Shown one piece after another: positions 1 to 8,761 of a stretch of DNA of 64,000 nt. The DNA comes from an uncultured Alphaproteobacteria bacterium. Lineage in GTDB: Bacteria > Pseudomonadota > Alphaproteobacteria > GCA-2731375. Under the pieces are notes generated by a model, which saw only the letters and a program-made list of their open reading frames with translations, was not told the origin of the DNA and did not search any database. The position numbers and the translations under genes were made by a program. Positions within the stretch are counted from its first letter, which is position 1; each line of letters starts with the position of its first letter. The stretch spans positions 21,250-85,249 of the forward strand of contig CATOSZ010000010.1 of assembly GCA_951812805.1 (NCBI GenBank), given 5' to 3'.

Positions 1-323
1 CGATGAGTCGTCTCGACATGGGCGCGGGCGTGATCGACCAGGTGCATGTAGTCGACGCCCGAGGGACAGGTGGTCATGCAGGAGAGGCAACCGAGACAGC
101 GATCGAGATGGCGGGCCACCTCCACCGGCGCCGGCCCGCCGTCCTCCAGCATGTTCTTGATCAGGTAGATCCGCCCGCGCGGACTGTCGAGCTCGTCGCC
201 GAGCAGCACATAGGTCGGGCAGGTCGCCGTGCAGAAGCCGCAATGCACGCAGCTGCGCAGGATGCTATCGGCGGTCTGGATCTTCGGATCGGCGAGCTGG
301 GCCAAAGAGAAGTTCGTCTGCAT
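1..323 (-). CDS. glcF: Glycolate oxidase iron-sulfur subunit GlcF (N-terminal part, cut by window edge)
   Basis: Electron-transfer subunit of membrane-associated glycolate oxidase (GlcDEF), which oxidises glycolate to glyoxylate and passes electrons to the respiratory chain. Only the first 107 or so residues lie in the window. Two ferredoxin-type 4Fe-4S motifs are visible on the reverse strand, CVHCGFCTATCP near residue 27 and CLGCLSCMTTCP near residue 76, with the spacing expected of GlcF. The ATG at 323 lies 5 bases after the glcE stop, so the gene is the third of a glcD-glcE-glcF operon. The cysteine-rich CCG domains expected downstream are outside the window. Identification is firm. Confidence 0.95.
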   Translation of the reverse strand, partial: MQTNFSLAQLADPKIQTADSILRSCVHCGFCTATCPTYVLLGDELDSPRGRIYLIKNMLEDGGPAPVEVARHLDRCLGCLSCMTTCPSGVDYMHLVDHARAHVETTH

Positions 324-328
324 CGCAC

Positions 329-1549
329 TCACACCCCCTCGTACATGCGGCCGGGATTGAGAATGCCTGCCGGATCGAAGCTCTGCTTGATCCGTTGCGT
401 CAAGCGGGCGAGCGGTTCGGGTTGCGGCTGGAAGACCGGCACCCGGCCGCGCACCGCCGCCGGCGCCCGGATCAGCGTGGCATGACCAGCCCCGCCCACC
501 GCGCCGCGAACCCGATCGTGCGCCGCGTCGTCCGCGCCCGGCAGGGCGAGCCAGACCAGACCCCCCGCCCAATCGTAGATTGCCTCGCCCCCGCCCGCCG
601 CCAGCAGCGCGCCGGCGATGGCGGGCGCGGCGCCCGGCGTTACCGACAGGCGCCAGACCACGCTGTCGTCCGGTCCGATCAACTCGCCGACATCGGCCAG
701 CTCCCGCCAAAAGCGGTTGGAGTTCGAGCCGTGCAGTTCCTCGACCGCGCCGTGCCGGCCCATGACCTCGCGCAGGACCGCGCAGCGATGCAGCACGGAG
801 GGCTCGGGCCCCTCGATCCGGGCCGCGGTGACGCCGGTCCCGGCGCCGGCGACATAACCGACCGCGGAGCGCGCCGCAGCGGCGGCCGGCAGATGGGCGA
901 GGCCGCTCGCCTCGTGCGGGCCGCCGGCGATCTCCGCCAGCAGGGTGATCGCCGCCGCGTCGTCGAGCCCCTGCACCAGCACGGTGCGCAGCTTTTCCGG
1001 CGCCGGCAGCACCTTGATCGTCACCTCCGTCATCGCGGCGAGCGTGCCGTAGCTGCCGGCCAGCAGCTTCGAGAGGTCGTAGCCGGTGACGTTTTTCATG
1101 ACGCGACCGCCGGAACGGACGATGTCGCCGCGCCCGGTCACCGCCTGGAAGCCGAGGAAATGATCGCGGGCGGCGCCGGCCCGGATGCGGCGCGGACCCG
1201 ACTGGTTGCAGGCCAGCACACCGCCCAGCGTCGGCCGCGCCTCGGCCCCCAGCAGGCGCGAGAGATCGCCCGGCTCGAAGGCGAGCTGCTGGCCGTTCTG
1301 CGCCAGCAGGCCTTCGATCTCGTCCATGGGGGTCGCCGGGCCGGCGCGCAGGACCAACTCGTCCGGCTCGTAGATCTCGACGCCGGCGAGCGCCGAGAGG
1401 TCCAGGATAGGGCTCTCGTCGCCCGGCGGCCGGCCGAGCCCGGCCTTCGAGCCCGCCGCGCGAAACGCCAGCGGCGCCTCGGCCGCGAGCGCCCATAGGA
1501 CCGCCTCGCGCACGTCCTCCGCGCTCGCCGGTTTCAGGATCTCGCCCAT
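329..1549 (-). CDS. glcE: Glycolate oxidase FAD-binding subunit GlcE
   Basis: Second flavin subunit of glycolate oxidase. The 406-residue protein begins MGEILKPASAED and has a PCMH-type FAD-binding region in its first half, with GDLSRLLGAEARPTLGG and MKNVTGYDLSKLLAGSYGTL, both typical of GlcE. The C-terminus ends FDPAGILNPGRMYEGV, the usual closing motif of the family. Length is normal (about 350-420). The start at 1549 overlaps the glcD stop by one base (TGATG), which implies translational coupling. The frame stays open upstream to 1792, but that extension lies inside glcD and is not used. Confidence 0.95.
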   Translation of the reverse strand: MGEILKPASAEDVREAVLWALAAEAPLAFRAAGSKAGLGRPPGDESPILDLSALAGVEIYEPDELVLRAGPATPMDEIEGLLAQNGQQLAFEPGDLSRLLGAEARPTLGGVLACNQSGPRRIRAGAARDHFLGFQAVTGRGDIVRSGGRVMKNVTGYDLSKLLAGSYGTLAAMTEVTIKVLPAPEKLRTVLVQGLDDAAAITLLAEIAGGPHEASGLAHLPAAAAARSAVGYVAGAGTGVTAARIEGPEPSVLHRCAVLREVMGRHGAVEELHGSNSNRFWRELADVGELIGPDDSVVWRLSVTPGAAPAIAGALLAAGGGEAIYDWAGGLVWLALPGADDAAHDRVRGAVGGAGHATLIRAPAAVRGRVPVFQPQPEPLARLTQRIKQSFDPAGILNPGRMYEGV

Positions 1550-3036
1550 CAGAAGCGCGGCAGCTCGGGGAACGGCAGCTGGCCGCCGCTCACGTGCATG
1601 CGGCCGAGTTCGGCGCAGCGGCGCAGCTGCGGGAACACCTTGCCGGGGTTGAGGCGGCTCTCCGGATCGAAGGCGCATTTGACCCGCATCTGCTGGTCGA
1701 GATCCGTCTCGGTGAACATCTCCCCCATCAGGTCGCGTTTCTCGACCCCGACCCCGTGCTCGCCGGTCAGCACGCCGCCGACCTCGACGCAAAGCTTCAG
1801 GATCTCCGCGCCGAAGGCCTCCGCCCGTTCCAGCTCGTCCGCCTGGTTCGCGTCATAGAGGATCAGCGGATGCAGGTTGCCGTCGCCCGCGTGGAAGACG
1901 TTGGCGACGCGCAGGCCGTACTTCGTGCTCATTTCCGCCATCCGCTTCAACACGAGCGGCAGCTGGCGGCGCGGGATGGTGCCGTCCATGCAGTAATAGT
2001 CCGGGCTGATGCGCCCGACCGCGGGGAACGCGGCCTTGCGGCCGGCCCAGAAGCGCAGGCGTTCCTCCTCGCTGCCGGAGACCCGCAGGCTGGCGGCCCC
2101 GCAAGCCTCGGCGATGTCGCGCACCGTTTCGGTCAGGTGTTCGACCTCGATTGCGGGTCCGTCGAGTTCGACGATCAGCAGACTTTCGACGTCGAGGGGA
2201 TAGCCGGCGTTGCAGAACGCCTCGGCCGCATGGATCGCGTCACGGTCCATCATCTCCAGCCCGCCCGGAATGATGCCGCCTGCGATGATGCGGCCGACGC
2301 ATTCCGCCGCGTCCTCGTTCGAGGGGAAGCCGATCAGCAGGGCCGCCGCCGTCTCCGGGCGGCGCAGGATGCGCACCGTGACCTCGGTGATGACGCCGAG
2401 CAGCCCCTCCGACCCGGTCAGCAGGCCGAGCAGGTCATAGCCCTCGGAATCCAGATGCTTGCCGCCGAGACGCAGCACCTCGCCGTTCATCAGCACGACC
2501 TCGAGGCCGAGGATGTTATTCGTCGTCAGCCCGTACTTCAGGCAATGCACGCCGCCCGAATTCTCGGCGACGTTGCCGCCGATGGTGCAGGCGATCTGGC
2601 TGGAGGGATCGGGCGCGTAGTAGAAGCCTTCCGCCTCGACGGCCTGGGTGATGGCGAGGTTGGTGACGCCCGGCTGCACGCAGGCCACCCGGTTGGGATA
2701 GTCGACCTCCAGGATCTGCTTGAACTTGCCGAGGCCGAGGATGATCCCGTCGGCGAGCGGCAGGGCGCCGCCCGAGAGCGAGGTGCCGGCGCCGCGCGGC
2801 ACCACCTTGATCCCGCGCCGGTCGCAGAGCGCCAGGATCGCCGAGACCTCCGCCGTCGTCTCCGGCAGCACCACCAGCAGCGGGCGCTGGCGATAGGCGG
2901 TGAGGCCGTCCGATTCGTAGGCGCGCAGGGCGGTTTCGTCGACCACGACGTTCTCGGGCCGGGTGAGGGCGCGAAGCTCGTCGACCAGGGCCTCGCGCTG
3001 GGCGAAGGCGCTTTCCTCCGGCGCTGGCATTCGCAT
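1549..3036 (-). CDS. glcD: Glycolate oxidase catalytic subunit GlcD (FAD-linked)
   Basis: Catalytic flavoprotein of glycolate oxidase, 495 residues, close to the E. coli length of 499. The FAD-binding stretch VVPRGAGTSLSGGALPLADG lies near residue 80, followed by YAPDPSSQIACTIGGNVAEN. The C-terminal FAD-oxidase domain carries HAGDGNLHPLILYD, GEHGVGVEKRDLM and FDPESRLNPGKVFP, the usual GlcD/DLD signatures. ATG at 3036 was chosen because AGGGAG lies about 8 bases upstream. An in-frame start at 3060 has no such site, and ATG at 3030 is also possible. First gene of the glcDEF operon; no glcC regulator is adjacent. Confidence 0.95.
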   Translation of the reverse strand: MRMPAPEESAFAQREALVDELRALTRPENVVVDETALRAYESDGLTAYRQRPLLVVLPETTAEVSAILALCDRRGIKVVPRGAGTSLSGGALPLADGIILGLGKFKQILEVDYPNRVACVQPGVTNLAITQAVEAEGFYYAPDPSSQIACTIGGNVAENSGGVHCLKYGLTTNNILGLEVVLMNGEVLRLGGKHLDSEGYDLLGLLTGSEGLLGVITEVTVRILRRPETAAALLIGFPSNEDAAECVGRIIAGGIIPGGLEMMDRDAIHAAEAFCNAGYPLDVESLLIVELDGPAIEVEHLTETVRDIAEACGAASLRVSGSEEERLRFWAGRKAAFPAVGRISPDYYCMDGTIPRRQLPLVLKRMAEMSTKYGLRVANVFHAGDGNLHPLILYDANQADELERAEAFGAEILKLCVEVGGVLTGEHGVGVEKRDLMGEMFTETDLDQQMRVKCAFDPESRLNPGKVFPQLRRCAELGRMHVSGGQLPFPELPRF

Positions 3037-3120
3037 CGGCTTGCTCCCTCTTCGCTTCACCGCGCCGCACTATACCCGGATCCGCGCAGCTTCGGAGCCC
3101 ATTTGCGGAAGCGTGATGGC

Positions 3121-4032
3121 TCAGGGCTCTTCCTCCATCAATGGCAGCGCGTCGAGGTCGTCGACCACCGCCTCGATGTAGGGCTTGCCCATATAGGCCG
3201 CCAGCTGGCGCGCCCGGCCGCGCGCCTCGAAGGCGTTGTCGTAGGCGCCGAGCTCGTCCGCATGCGCGCCGACCAGCAGGACCTTGAAGCTGTGCATGGG
3301 GCCGCTGTTCGAGCGGTCCGTACCGCTCGCCGTGTCGGCATAGGTCACCCGGTGTTCGACCGTCACGCCCTCGATCTCGCCGTACGGCAGGCTGCGACGG
3401 CGGCGAAGCCCGAGGCAGCCGAGATCCTTGTGGATGGCCGATTCACGGCTGGACAGCGTCGTGCACGCCCGAAAGCCGACGATCATCGCGGCGACCAGGG
3501 TCATCGCCAGCATCGCGACGATTTCGCCCGGGCCGGGCACAGCCCCGTGCTGGACACCGGCGAGGCCCAGAATGATCACCGCCCCGAACAGCCAGCAGAA
3601 GACGGTGATCGACCAGGCGGCGGCCCCGCCGCCGAGCCTCTCGGCGACCACATCCGCCAGAGGGCTGAGAGGCAACGGATCGGCCCACCGGTCCGCACTG
3701 ACGACCCGTCGGTGTTCGCGGTGGCCGTCCGAATCGACGCTGAGCACGACGAGCGAATCGCCGAGACCGGCCTCGACCGTTCTCTCGGCCGCCCGCAGCC
3801 CGCCAGCCCGCGCCGTCATCCGGGCGACGAACGCGGCGAGGCCGAAGACCAGGACGCTCGCGCCGGCGACGACGAGCGACATGTCGAGATTGCTCGCCCC
3901 CTCGCCGGTAACGTACTCGGCGGCGAGGTCCGGGCCGGCCTGCGCCAGCCCGATGATAGCGGCGCCCCACTGGACGATGCGCGCACCGAGGCGGACGCGG
4001 CCCATGGTCCGCTCGAACTCATCCCCGGCCAT
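3121..4032 (-). CDS. Hypothetical membrane protein
   Basis: A 303-residue protein I do not recognise. It has about four hydrophobic segments: near residues 18-35 and 48-70, then a pair at about 138-160 and 167-188. A soluble region of about 70 residues separates the two pairs, and a soluble C-terminal domain of about 115 residues contains RRRRSLPYGEIEGVTVEHRV, which resembles the beta-rich cytoplasmic domains of PH-like membrane proteins. The ATG at 4032 has only a weak ribosome site. It stands alone between the glc operon and the oppositely oriented FAD oxidoreductase. The frame is long and hydrophobic in the right places, so it is probably real, but no function can be given. Confidence 0.7.
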   Translation of the reverse strand: MAGDEFERTMGRVRLGARIVQWGAAIIGLAQAGPDLAAEYVTGEGASNLDMSLVVAGASVLVFGLAAFVARMTARAGGLRAAERTVEAGLGDSLVVLSVDSDGHREHRRVVSADRWADPLPLSPLADVVAERLGGGAAAWSITVFCWLFGAVIILGLAGVQHGAVPGPGEIVAMLAMTLVAAMIVGFRACTTLSSRESAIHKDLGCLGLRRRRSLPYGEIEGVTVEHRVTYADTASGTDRSNSGPMHSFKVLLVGAHADELGAYDNAFEARGRARQLAAYMGKPYIEAVVDDLDALPLMEEEP

Positions 4033-4221
4033 TATCGGACCCTGCGAACCGCGTCGCCGCAGTTCCCCGCGTCGCTCCCGGCGATAACTTTCTCCATCCG
4101 ATCGAGCCCCCCTCGATGGTCACGCGCTACACGCTGGCAGCATACCAAAGGGCGGCTTGTCCAGGACAGGCGCCGGGCGGATGATGCGCGCAACGGAGAT
4201 CGAGCGGGCAGGAGGGACGGT

Positions 4222-5334
4222 ATGGCCGAATTCGTCATCGTCGGCGGTGGGGTCTACGGCATGGCGACGGCATGGCATTTGGCCCGCGCCGGGGCCGAGG
4301 TATCGGTTTTGGAGCGAAAGGCGATCGCGTCCGGTGCTTCGGGCGGCCCGGGGCGGCGCGGCGTGCGGGCCAACGGGCGCGATCACCGCGAGTTGCCGTT
4401 GATGCGGGCGGCCTTTCCGCTTTGGGAAAGCTTGCACGAGATCCTGCAATGCGACGGCCTGTTCGAGCGTACCGGCAACCTCAGGCTGACCCGCCGCGAA
4501 CAGGACGTGCCCGCCGCCCGCGCGCAGGCGGCGATGCAGAACCGGGCGGGCATCGAAACCCATGTCCTGGACGCCCGCCAGCTCCGCGCGCTGGAGCCGC
4601 ACGTCGAAGCGGCGACGTTGGGGGCGATCTTCTGCCCGGGCGACGGCGCGTCCGACCACACCCGCACCACCCGGGCCTACGCCGCCGCCGCCGGGCGCGC
4701 CGGCGCCCGGATCCGGGAAGCCGTGGAGGTGGTCGAGATCATCGACGACGACGCGCGGGCCACGGGCATTCGCACGGCGGCGGGCGAAGTCGTCGAAGCG
4801 GCGCGTGGCGTCATCGTGCTGTCGAACTGGTCCGTCGGCGACCTGCTCGGCCCGCGGGCCGCCTTTCCGGTCTGGAGCGAGGCGTTCCAGGTCCTGCTCA
4901 GCCGCCCGCTCGCGGACATGCCCGTGCGCCATGTCGTCGGGCATGCCAGCCGGACGCTGTCGCTGAAGCCGGAAGCGGGCAACCGCCTGATGATCTCCGG
5001 CGGGCACCGCGGCCATTATGACCGGGAGAGCCACGTCGGCACCGCGCTGCCCGACGCCATCGCCGCCAATGTCGCGGAGGCCGTCGCGACCTATCCCACG
5101 CTCGCCGGCATCGAGATCGAGACCGCCGACGCGGGCCATCTGGAAAGCGTCTCGCTGGACCAGATCCCGGTGATCGACCGGGCGCCGGGATGCGAAAACC
5201 TGTGGTTCGCCACGGGCTGGTGCGGACACGGCTGGGCCATCGCGCCGGTCGTCGCGGATCTTCTAGCCCGCTTCGTGATCGAGGGGCTTCGCCCCGACCT
5301 GCTGGCACCCTTCGCGCTGTCGCGGTTTGCCTAA
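4222..5334 (+). CDS. FAD-dependent oxidoreductase, DAO (D-amino-acid/sarcosine oxidase-like) family
   Basis: A 370-residue flavoprotein with an N-terminal Rossmann dinucleotide motif, FVIVGGGVYGMATAWHLARAG, followed by LERKAIASGASGGPGRRGVR, as in glycine/sarcosine oxidases. The C-terminal CENLWFATGWCGHGWAIAPV is the second FAD-contact region of the DAO fold. Members oxidise secondary or primary amines or 2-hydroxy acids; the substrate cannot be read from sequence. The ATG at 4222 follows a strong GGAGGGACGG site; the longer upstream open frame is antisense to glcD and the membrane protein. No neighbour shows an operon. Confidence 0.88.
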   Translation: MAEFVIVGGGVYGMATAWHLARAGAEVSVLERKAIASGASGGPGRRGVRANGRDHRELPLMRAAFPLWESLHEILQCDGLFERTGNLRLTRREQDVPAARAQAAMQNRAGIETHVLDARQLRALEPHVEAATLGAIFCPGDGASDHTRTTRAYAAAAGRAGARIREAVEVVEIIDDDARATGIRTAAGEVVEAARGVIVLSNWSVGDLLGPRAAFPVWSEAFQVLLSRPLADMPVRHVVGHASRTLSLKPEAGNRLMISGGHRGHYDRESHVGTALPDAIAANVAEAVATYPTLAGIEIETADAGHLESVSLDQIPVIDRAPGCENLWFATGWCGHGWAIAPVVADLLARFVIEGLRPDLLAPFALSRFA

Positions 5335-5434
5335 GATGAAGGGCTGAAAGAAAGTTCCAGCTTGGCGACGGCGCCGGGGATTTTCAGAGTCTTAATCGCT
5401 ATGCTTCGCGCGACATGGACGCGGAGCAGCGCGG

Positions 5435-7312
5435 ATGACCGACACCAGCGTCGAGCGACGTCTCTCGACCATTCTGGCGGCCGACGTGGTCGGCTACAGC
5501 CGGCTGGTCGGTCTGGACGAAGCCGGCACCGTCGCCGCGATCAAACGTCATATCGCCGAACTGGTCGAGCCGAAGGCCATGCAGTACCGCGGCCGTATCG
5601 TCAAGCTGATGGGCGACGGCCTGCTGATGGAATTCACGAGCGTCGTCGACGCCGTGCTGTTCGCCGTCGAGATGCAGGGCGGCATGTCGTTGCGCAACGA
5701 CGGCCTGGCGGAAAACCAGCGGATCGTCTTCCGCATCGGCGTCAACATCGGCGACATCATCGTCGACGGCGACGACATCCACGGCGACGGCGTCAACGTC
5801 GCCGCCCGCCTGGAGGCGATGGCCGATCCGGGCGGGATCCTGCTCTCGGAGGCGACCCATGCCCAGGTCCGGGGCAAGCTCGACCTCAACTTCGAATCCC
5901 TGGGCGAGCGGGAGGCCAAGAACATCGCCCAGCCGATCGCCGTCTGCCGGGTGCTGATGGATGAAAAAGCCTCCAGCCGGATGACCGAAATCCAGGCGAT
6001 TGAACGCCGCCACCGGCGCACCCTGGTACCATTGGCAGCGGCCTTGGGCCTCGCCCTCGTGCTGATCGGTGGCGGTGTCGGATGGTGGTGGACGCAAGCC
6101 TCGCAAACGACGGACCCGACCGTGCTGGCCGTGCCCGACAAGCCCTCGGTGGTGGTCCTGCCGCTGGAGAACCGTTCCGGCGATGCGGCGCAGGACGGCC
6201 TCGCCGGCGCCATATCGGAGGACATCACGGCGGGGCTGGCCCGCTTCGGCGAACTCTTCGTGATCTCACCCGATTCGGCCGCCCGCTACCGCGACGGCAG
6301 CAAGACGCCACGGGAAATCGGCCGCGCCCTCGGCGTCGGCCATGTCATGAGCGGCGGCATGCAGCGCGCCGGCGACCGGCTGCGCGTCACCGTGCGGCTG
6401 ATCGAGGCGGAAAGCGAAGCCCAGGTCTGGAGCGAGAAATACGACCGCAAGGTGGACGACCTGTTCCTGGTGCAGGACGAAATCGTCCAGGCCGCGGTCA
6501 CCGCGCTCGGCGAGACGATTTGGAAGAGCGCGGCGATCCGCCTCGCCGCCAAGCCGATCAAGGATTTCGCCGCTTACGACTATTTCCTCAAGGGCAAGGA
6601 GGTCTTCCACAAGCTGACCCCCGACGCGAACCGGGAGGCCCGCGGGCTGCTGGCGAAGTCCGTCGCCCTCGATCCCGATCTCGGCGATGCCCACGTCGGC
6701 CTCGCCTGGACGCAATACATCGAGGTGCGCGCGCAATGGACGACGACGGGCGAGGCGCCGCTGGCCCGCGCCGACGCCCATCTCGCGACGGCGCAGGAAA
6801 AGCTGGGGGAGAACGAGGGCATCCACCGGCTGAAATCAAAGATCGCGCAGGCCCGCGGCCAGTTCGACAAGGCGCTCACCCACGGCAAGCGGGCGCTCGA
6901 ACTCAACCCCAACGACGGCGACCTGATGGCGAGCTACGGCCAGATGCTGACCACCTCGGGTGAGATGGCCGAGGCGCGGCGCTGGATCGAGGACGCGATA
7001 CGGCGCAACCCGCATTTTCCGGGCTGGTACGCCTCCGCCCTCTCGGCCGTGCAGTATCTGGAGAAGGACTACGCCGGCGCCGTCACGACATTGAACCGCA
7101 TTGCCAAACTCGCGATCTGGGACCGACGCTATCTCGCGGCGAGCCATGCCCAGCTCGGCGACGCGGCCGAGGCCAAGGCGCAGGTCGATGCCGTGCTGGC
7201 GAAGAACCCGGACTTCACCCTCGCCAAGTACGCGCCGACGATCAAGTTCCGCCGCCCGGCCGATTCCGAGCATTTGATCGACGGCCTGCGGAAGGCGGGC
7301 TTCCCGGAATAG
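5435..7312 (+). CDS. Class III adenylate/guanylate cyclase with TolB-like and TPR domains
   Basis: A 625-residue membrane-anchored nucleotide cyclase. The catalytic domain occupies residues 1-170 and keeps the metal aspartates D17 (ILAADVVGYS) and D61 (KLMGDGLLM), K57, and the N121/R125 pair in GVNVAARLE, so it should be active. A single membrane segment lies around 196-218. It is followed by a TolB N-terminal-like domain (PSVVVLPLENRSGD onward, about 235-360) and then TPR-type helices to the end (for example HGKRALELNPNDGDLMASYG). This architecture is common in rhizobia and Rhodospirillales, where the periplasmic part is presumed sensory. The signal sensed is unknown. ATG 5435 is preceded by a GGAG about 10 bases upstream. 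Confidence 0.9.
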   Translation: MTDTSVERRLSTILAADVVGYSRLVGLDEAGTVAAIKRHIAELVEPKAMQYRGRIVKLMGDGLLMEFTSVVDAVLFAVEMQGGMSLRNDGLAENQRIVFRIGVNIGDIIVDGDDIHGDGVNVAARLEAMADPGGILLSEATHAQVRGKLDLNFESLGEREAKNIAQPIAVCRVLMDEKASSRMTEIQAIERRHRRTLVPLAAALGLALVLIGGGVGWWWTQASQTTDPTVLAVPDKPSVVVLPLENRSGDAAQDGLAGAISEDITAGLARFGELFVISPDSAARYRDGSKTPREIGRALGVGHVMSGGMQRAGDRLRVTVRLIEAESEAQVWSEKYDRKVDDLFLVQDEIVQAAVTALGETIWKSAAIRLAAKPIKDFAAYDYFLKGKEVFHKLTPDANREARGLLAKSVALDPDLGDAHVGLAWTQYIEVRAQWTTTGEAPLARADAHLATAQEKLGENEGIHRLKSKIAQARGQFDKALTHGKRALELNPNDGDLMASYGQMLTTSGEMAEARRWIEDAIRRNPHFPGWYASALSAVQYLEKDYAGAVTTLNRIAKLAIWDRRYLAASHAQLGDAAEAKAQVDAVLAKNPDFTLAKYAPTIKFRRPADSEHLIDGLRKAGFPE

Positions 7313-7325
7313 CGGCCGCGACGGG

Positions 7326-8093
7326 TCAGTCGATGAACTGTTCGCGGAGGATTCGTTCCTCCAGCCCGTGTTCGGGATCGAACAGCACCTGGAAGCCGAT
7401 CTCGCGGTCCTCGACGACCTCGACATGGACGACGTCGCGCACCTCGAAACTGTCGGCGACGGCGCTGACGGGGCGTTTGGGCGGGTTCAGGATTTCGAAA
7501 TCGACCCGGGCGACGCGGGGCAGCAGGGCGCCGCGCCAGCGCCGGGGCCGGAAGGCGCTGATCGGCGTCAGCGCCAGGATCCCCGCCTCCAGCGGCAGGA
7601 TCGGCCCGTAGGCGGAGACGTTGTAGGCGGTGGAGCCGGCGGGCGTCGCCACCATCACGCCGTCGCAGACCAGCGCTTCCAGCCGGGTGCGGCCGTCGAT
7701 GGCGATGCGGATCTTGGCCGCCTGCTGGGTCTGGCGGAACAGCGAGACCTCGTTGATCGCCAGGGCCTCGGTCACCGCCCCCTCGATATCACGGGCGAAC
7801 ATGCGCAGGGGATGCAGCAAGGCCATCTCGGCCCCGTCCAGCCGTTCGGCCAGCGCGTCGGGGCGATACTCGTTCATCAGGAAGCCGACCGAGCCGAGGT
7901 TCATGCCGTAGATCGGCACGTCCCGGCCGGTGTTCTCGTGCAGGGTCTTCAGCATGAAGCCGTCGCCGCCGAGCGCCACGACGACCTCGGCCTCCTCCGG
8001 CGGGACGGCGGCATGGCGCGCGGACAGCTCGGCCAGCGCCGCCTCGGCTTCCGGCGCGTCGCTCGCGACCAGGGCGATCTTCTCGAAGGACAT
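7326..8093 (-). CDS. nadK: NAD kinase
   Basis: Phosphorylates NAD to NADP using ATP (or polyphosphate). The 255-residue protein has the NAD-kinase GGDG motif in VVALGGDGFMLKTL near residue 43 and the second diagnostic motif GVMVATPAGSTAYNVSAYGP near residue 143. Length matches the short alphaproteobacterial form. It is convergent with the cyclase gene (13-base gap) and monocistronic. The ATG at 8093 is the first start of the frame and gives the expected N-terminus MSFEKIALVASD. Confidence 0.95.
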   Translation of the reverse strand: MSFEKIALVASDAPEAEAALAELSARHAAVPPEEAEVVVALGGDGFMLKTLHENTGRDVPIYGMNLGSVGFLMNEYRPDALAERLDGAEMALLHPLRMFARDIEGAVTEALAINEVSLFRQTQQAAKIRIAIDGRTRLEALVCDGVMVATPAGSTAYNVSAYGPILPLEAGILALTPISAFRPRRWRGALLPRVARVDFEILNPPKRPVSAVADSFEVRDVVHVEVVEDREIGFQVLFDPEHGLEERILREQFID

Positions 8094-8260
8094 GGCAGGC
8101 CGTTGCCCCGAAGCGGGGCCTCGGCCCCCGGTTGCCGGCGAGTATATCCGAGGTTGCCCGGTGTTCCAGAGCTCCCGCGCGTGGGTGTTGCCGGGCCGCC
8201 CGCCCGGCCCGCATAATGAGCCCCGGAATCAAGCGGGGCCCGCGCGCCCGGGAGGCCTTC

Positions 8261-8731
8261 ATGCGTATCGTTCTCGCCACCCTGCTGCTGGCGGCCCTCG
8301 CCGGCGGCGCCGTTCAGGCCAAGGACCGCCACGCCGGCTACTACTATCCCCCGGTCACCAGTACGGAGACCTATGAGGCCCGTGCCCAGGTGCTGGAGGA
8401 GGCGGAGCGGCAATTGCGCATCGGCTTCATCGTCGCCCAGACGGCACTGCAGGCGAAGCGGGACTATCCGCCGCGCTTCGCCATGTACGCCAAGGGCGGG
8501 GAAGCGCAAAAGCTGATCATCGTCGGCCTGGACGGGGAGAGTTTCCGCACCCTCTACCGGGCCCGTGCGGTGCTGGCGCAACTGACCGCCCGGGCCCGCA
8601 AGAGCGACCTGTTCCAGGACCTCGCCGTGCAGGACCTCTTCACCTTCTTCGACCTCGCCCGCATGCTCGGCTTCACGCAGATCACAGTGACCGACGGCGA
8701 CCAGTACGCCCACCAGATCATGCTGCGCTGA
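8261..8731 (+). CDS. Secreted hypothetical protein
   Basis: A 156-residue protein with a clear signal peptide (MRIVLATLLLAALAGGAVQA, cleavage probably after QAKD or VQA) and a mixed alpha/beta mature part containing YYYPPVTSTETYEARAQ and a C-terminal ARMLGFTQITVTDGD. The ATG at 8261 was chosen because GGAGG lies 6-10 bases upstream and because it begins the signal peptide; the frame is open further upstream without these signs. The TRAP permease gene starts 30 bases downstream, so the two may be cotranscribed. It does not resemble a TRAP solute-binding protein (too short). Function unknown. Confidence 0.75.
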   Translation: MRIVLATLLLAALAGGAVQAKDRHAGYYYPPVTSTETYEARAQVLEEAERQLRIGFIVAQTALQAKRDYPPRFAMYAKGGEAQKLIIVGLDGESFRTLYRARAVLAQLTARARKSDLFQDLAVQDLFTFFDLARMLGFTQITVTDGDQYAHQIMLR

Positions 8732-8761
8732 CGCCTCGCGCCGCCGCTAGAGGCGCGCGCC

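Noticed and set aside
1594..4200. Very long open frame antisense to glcD and the membrane protein gene
   Set aside because: High-GC codon use keeps the opposite strand free of stops. The translation is rich in Arg, Ala, His and Gln with no domains, while the minus-strand genes are unmistakable.
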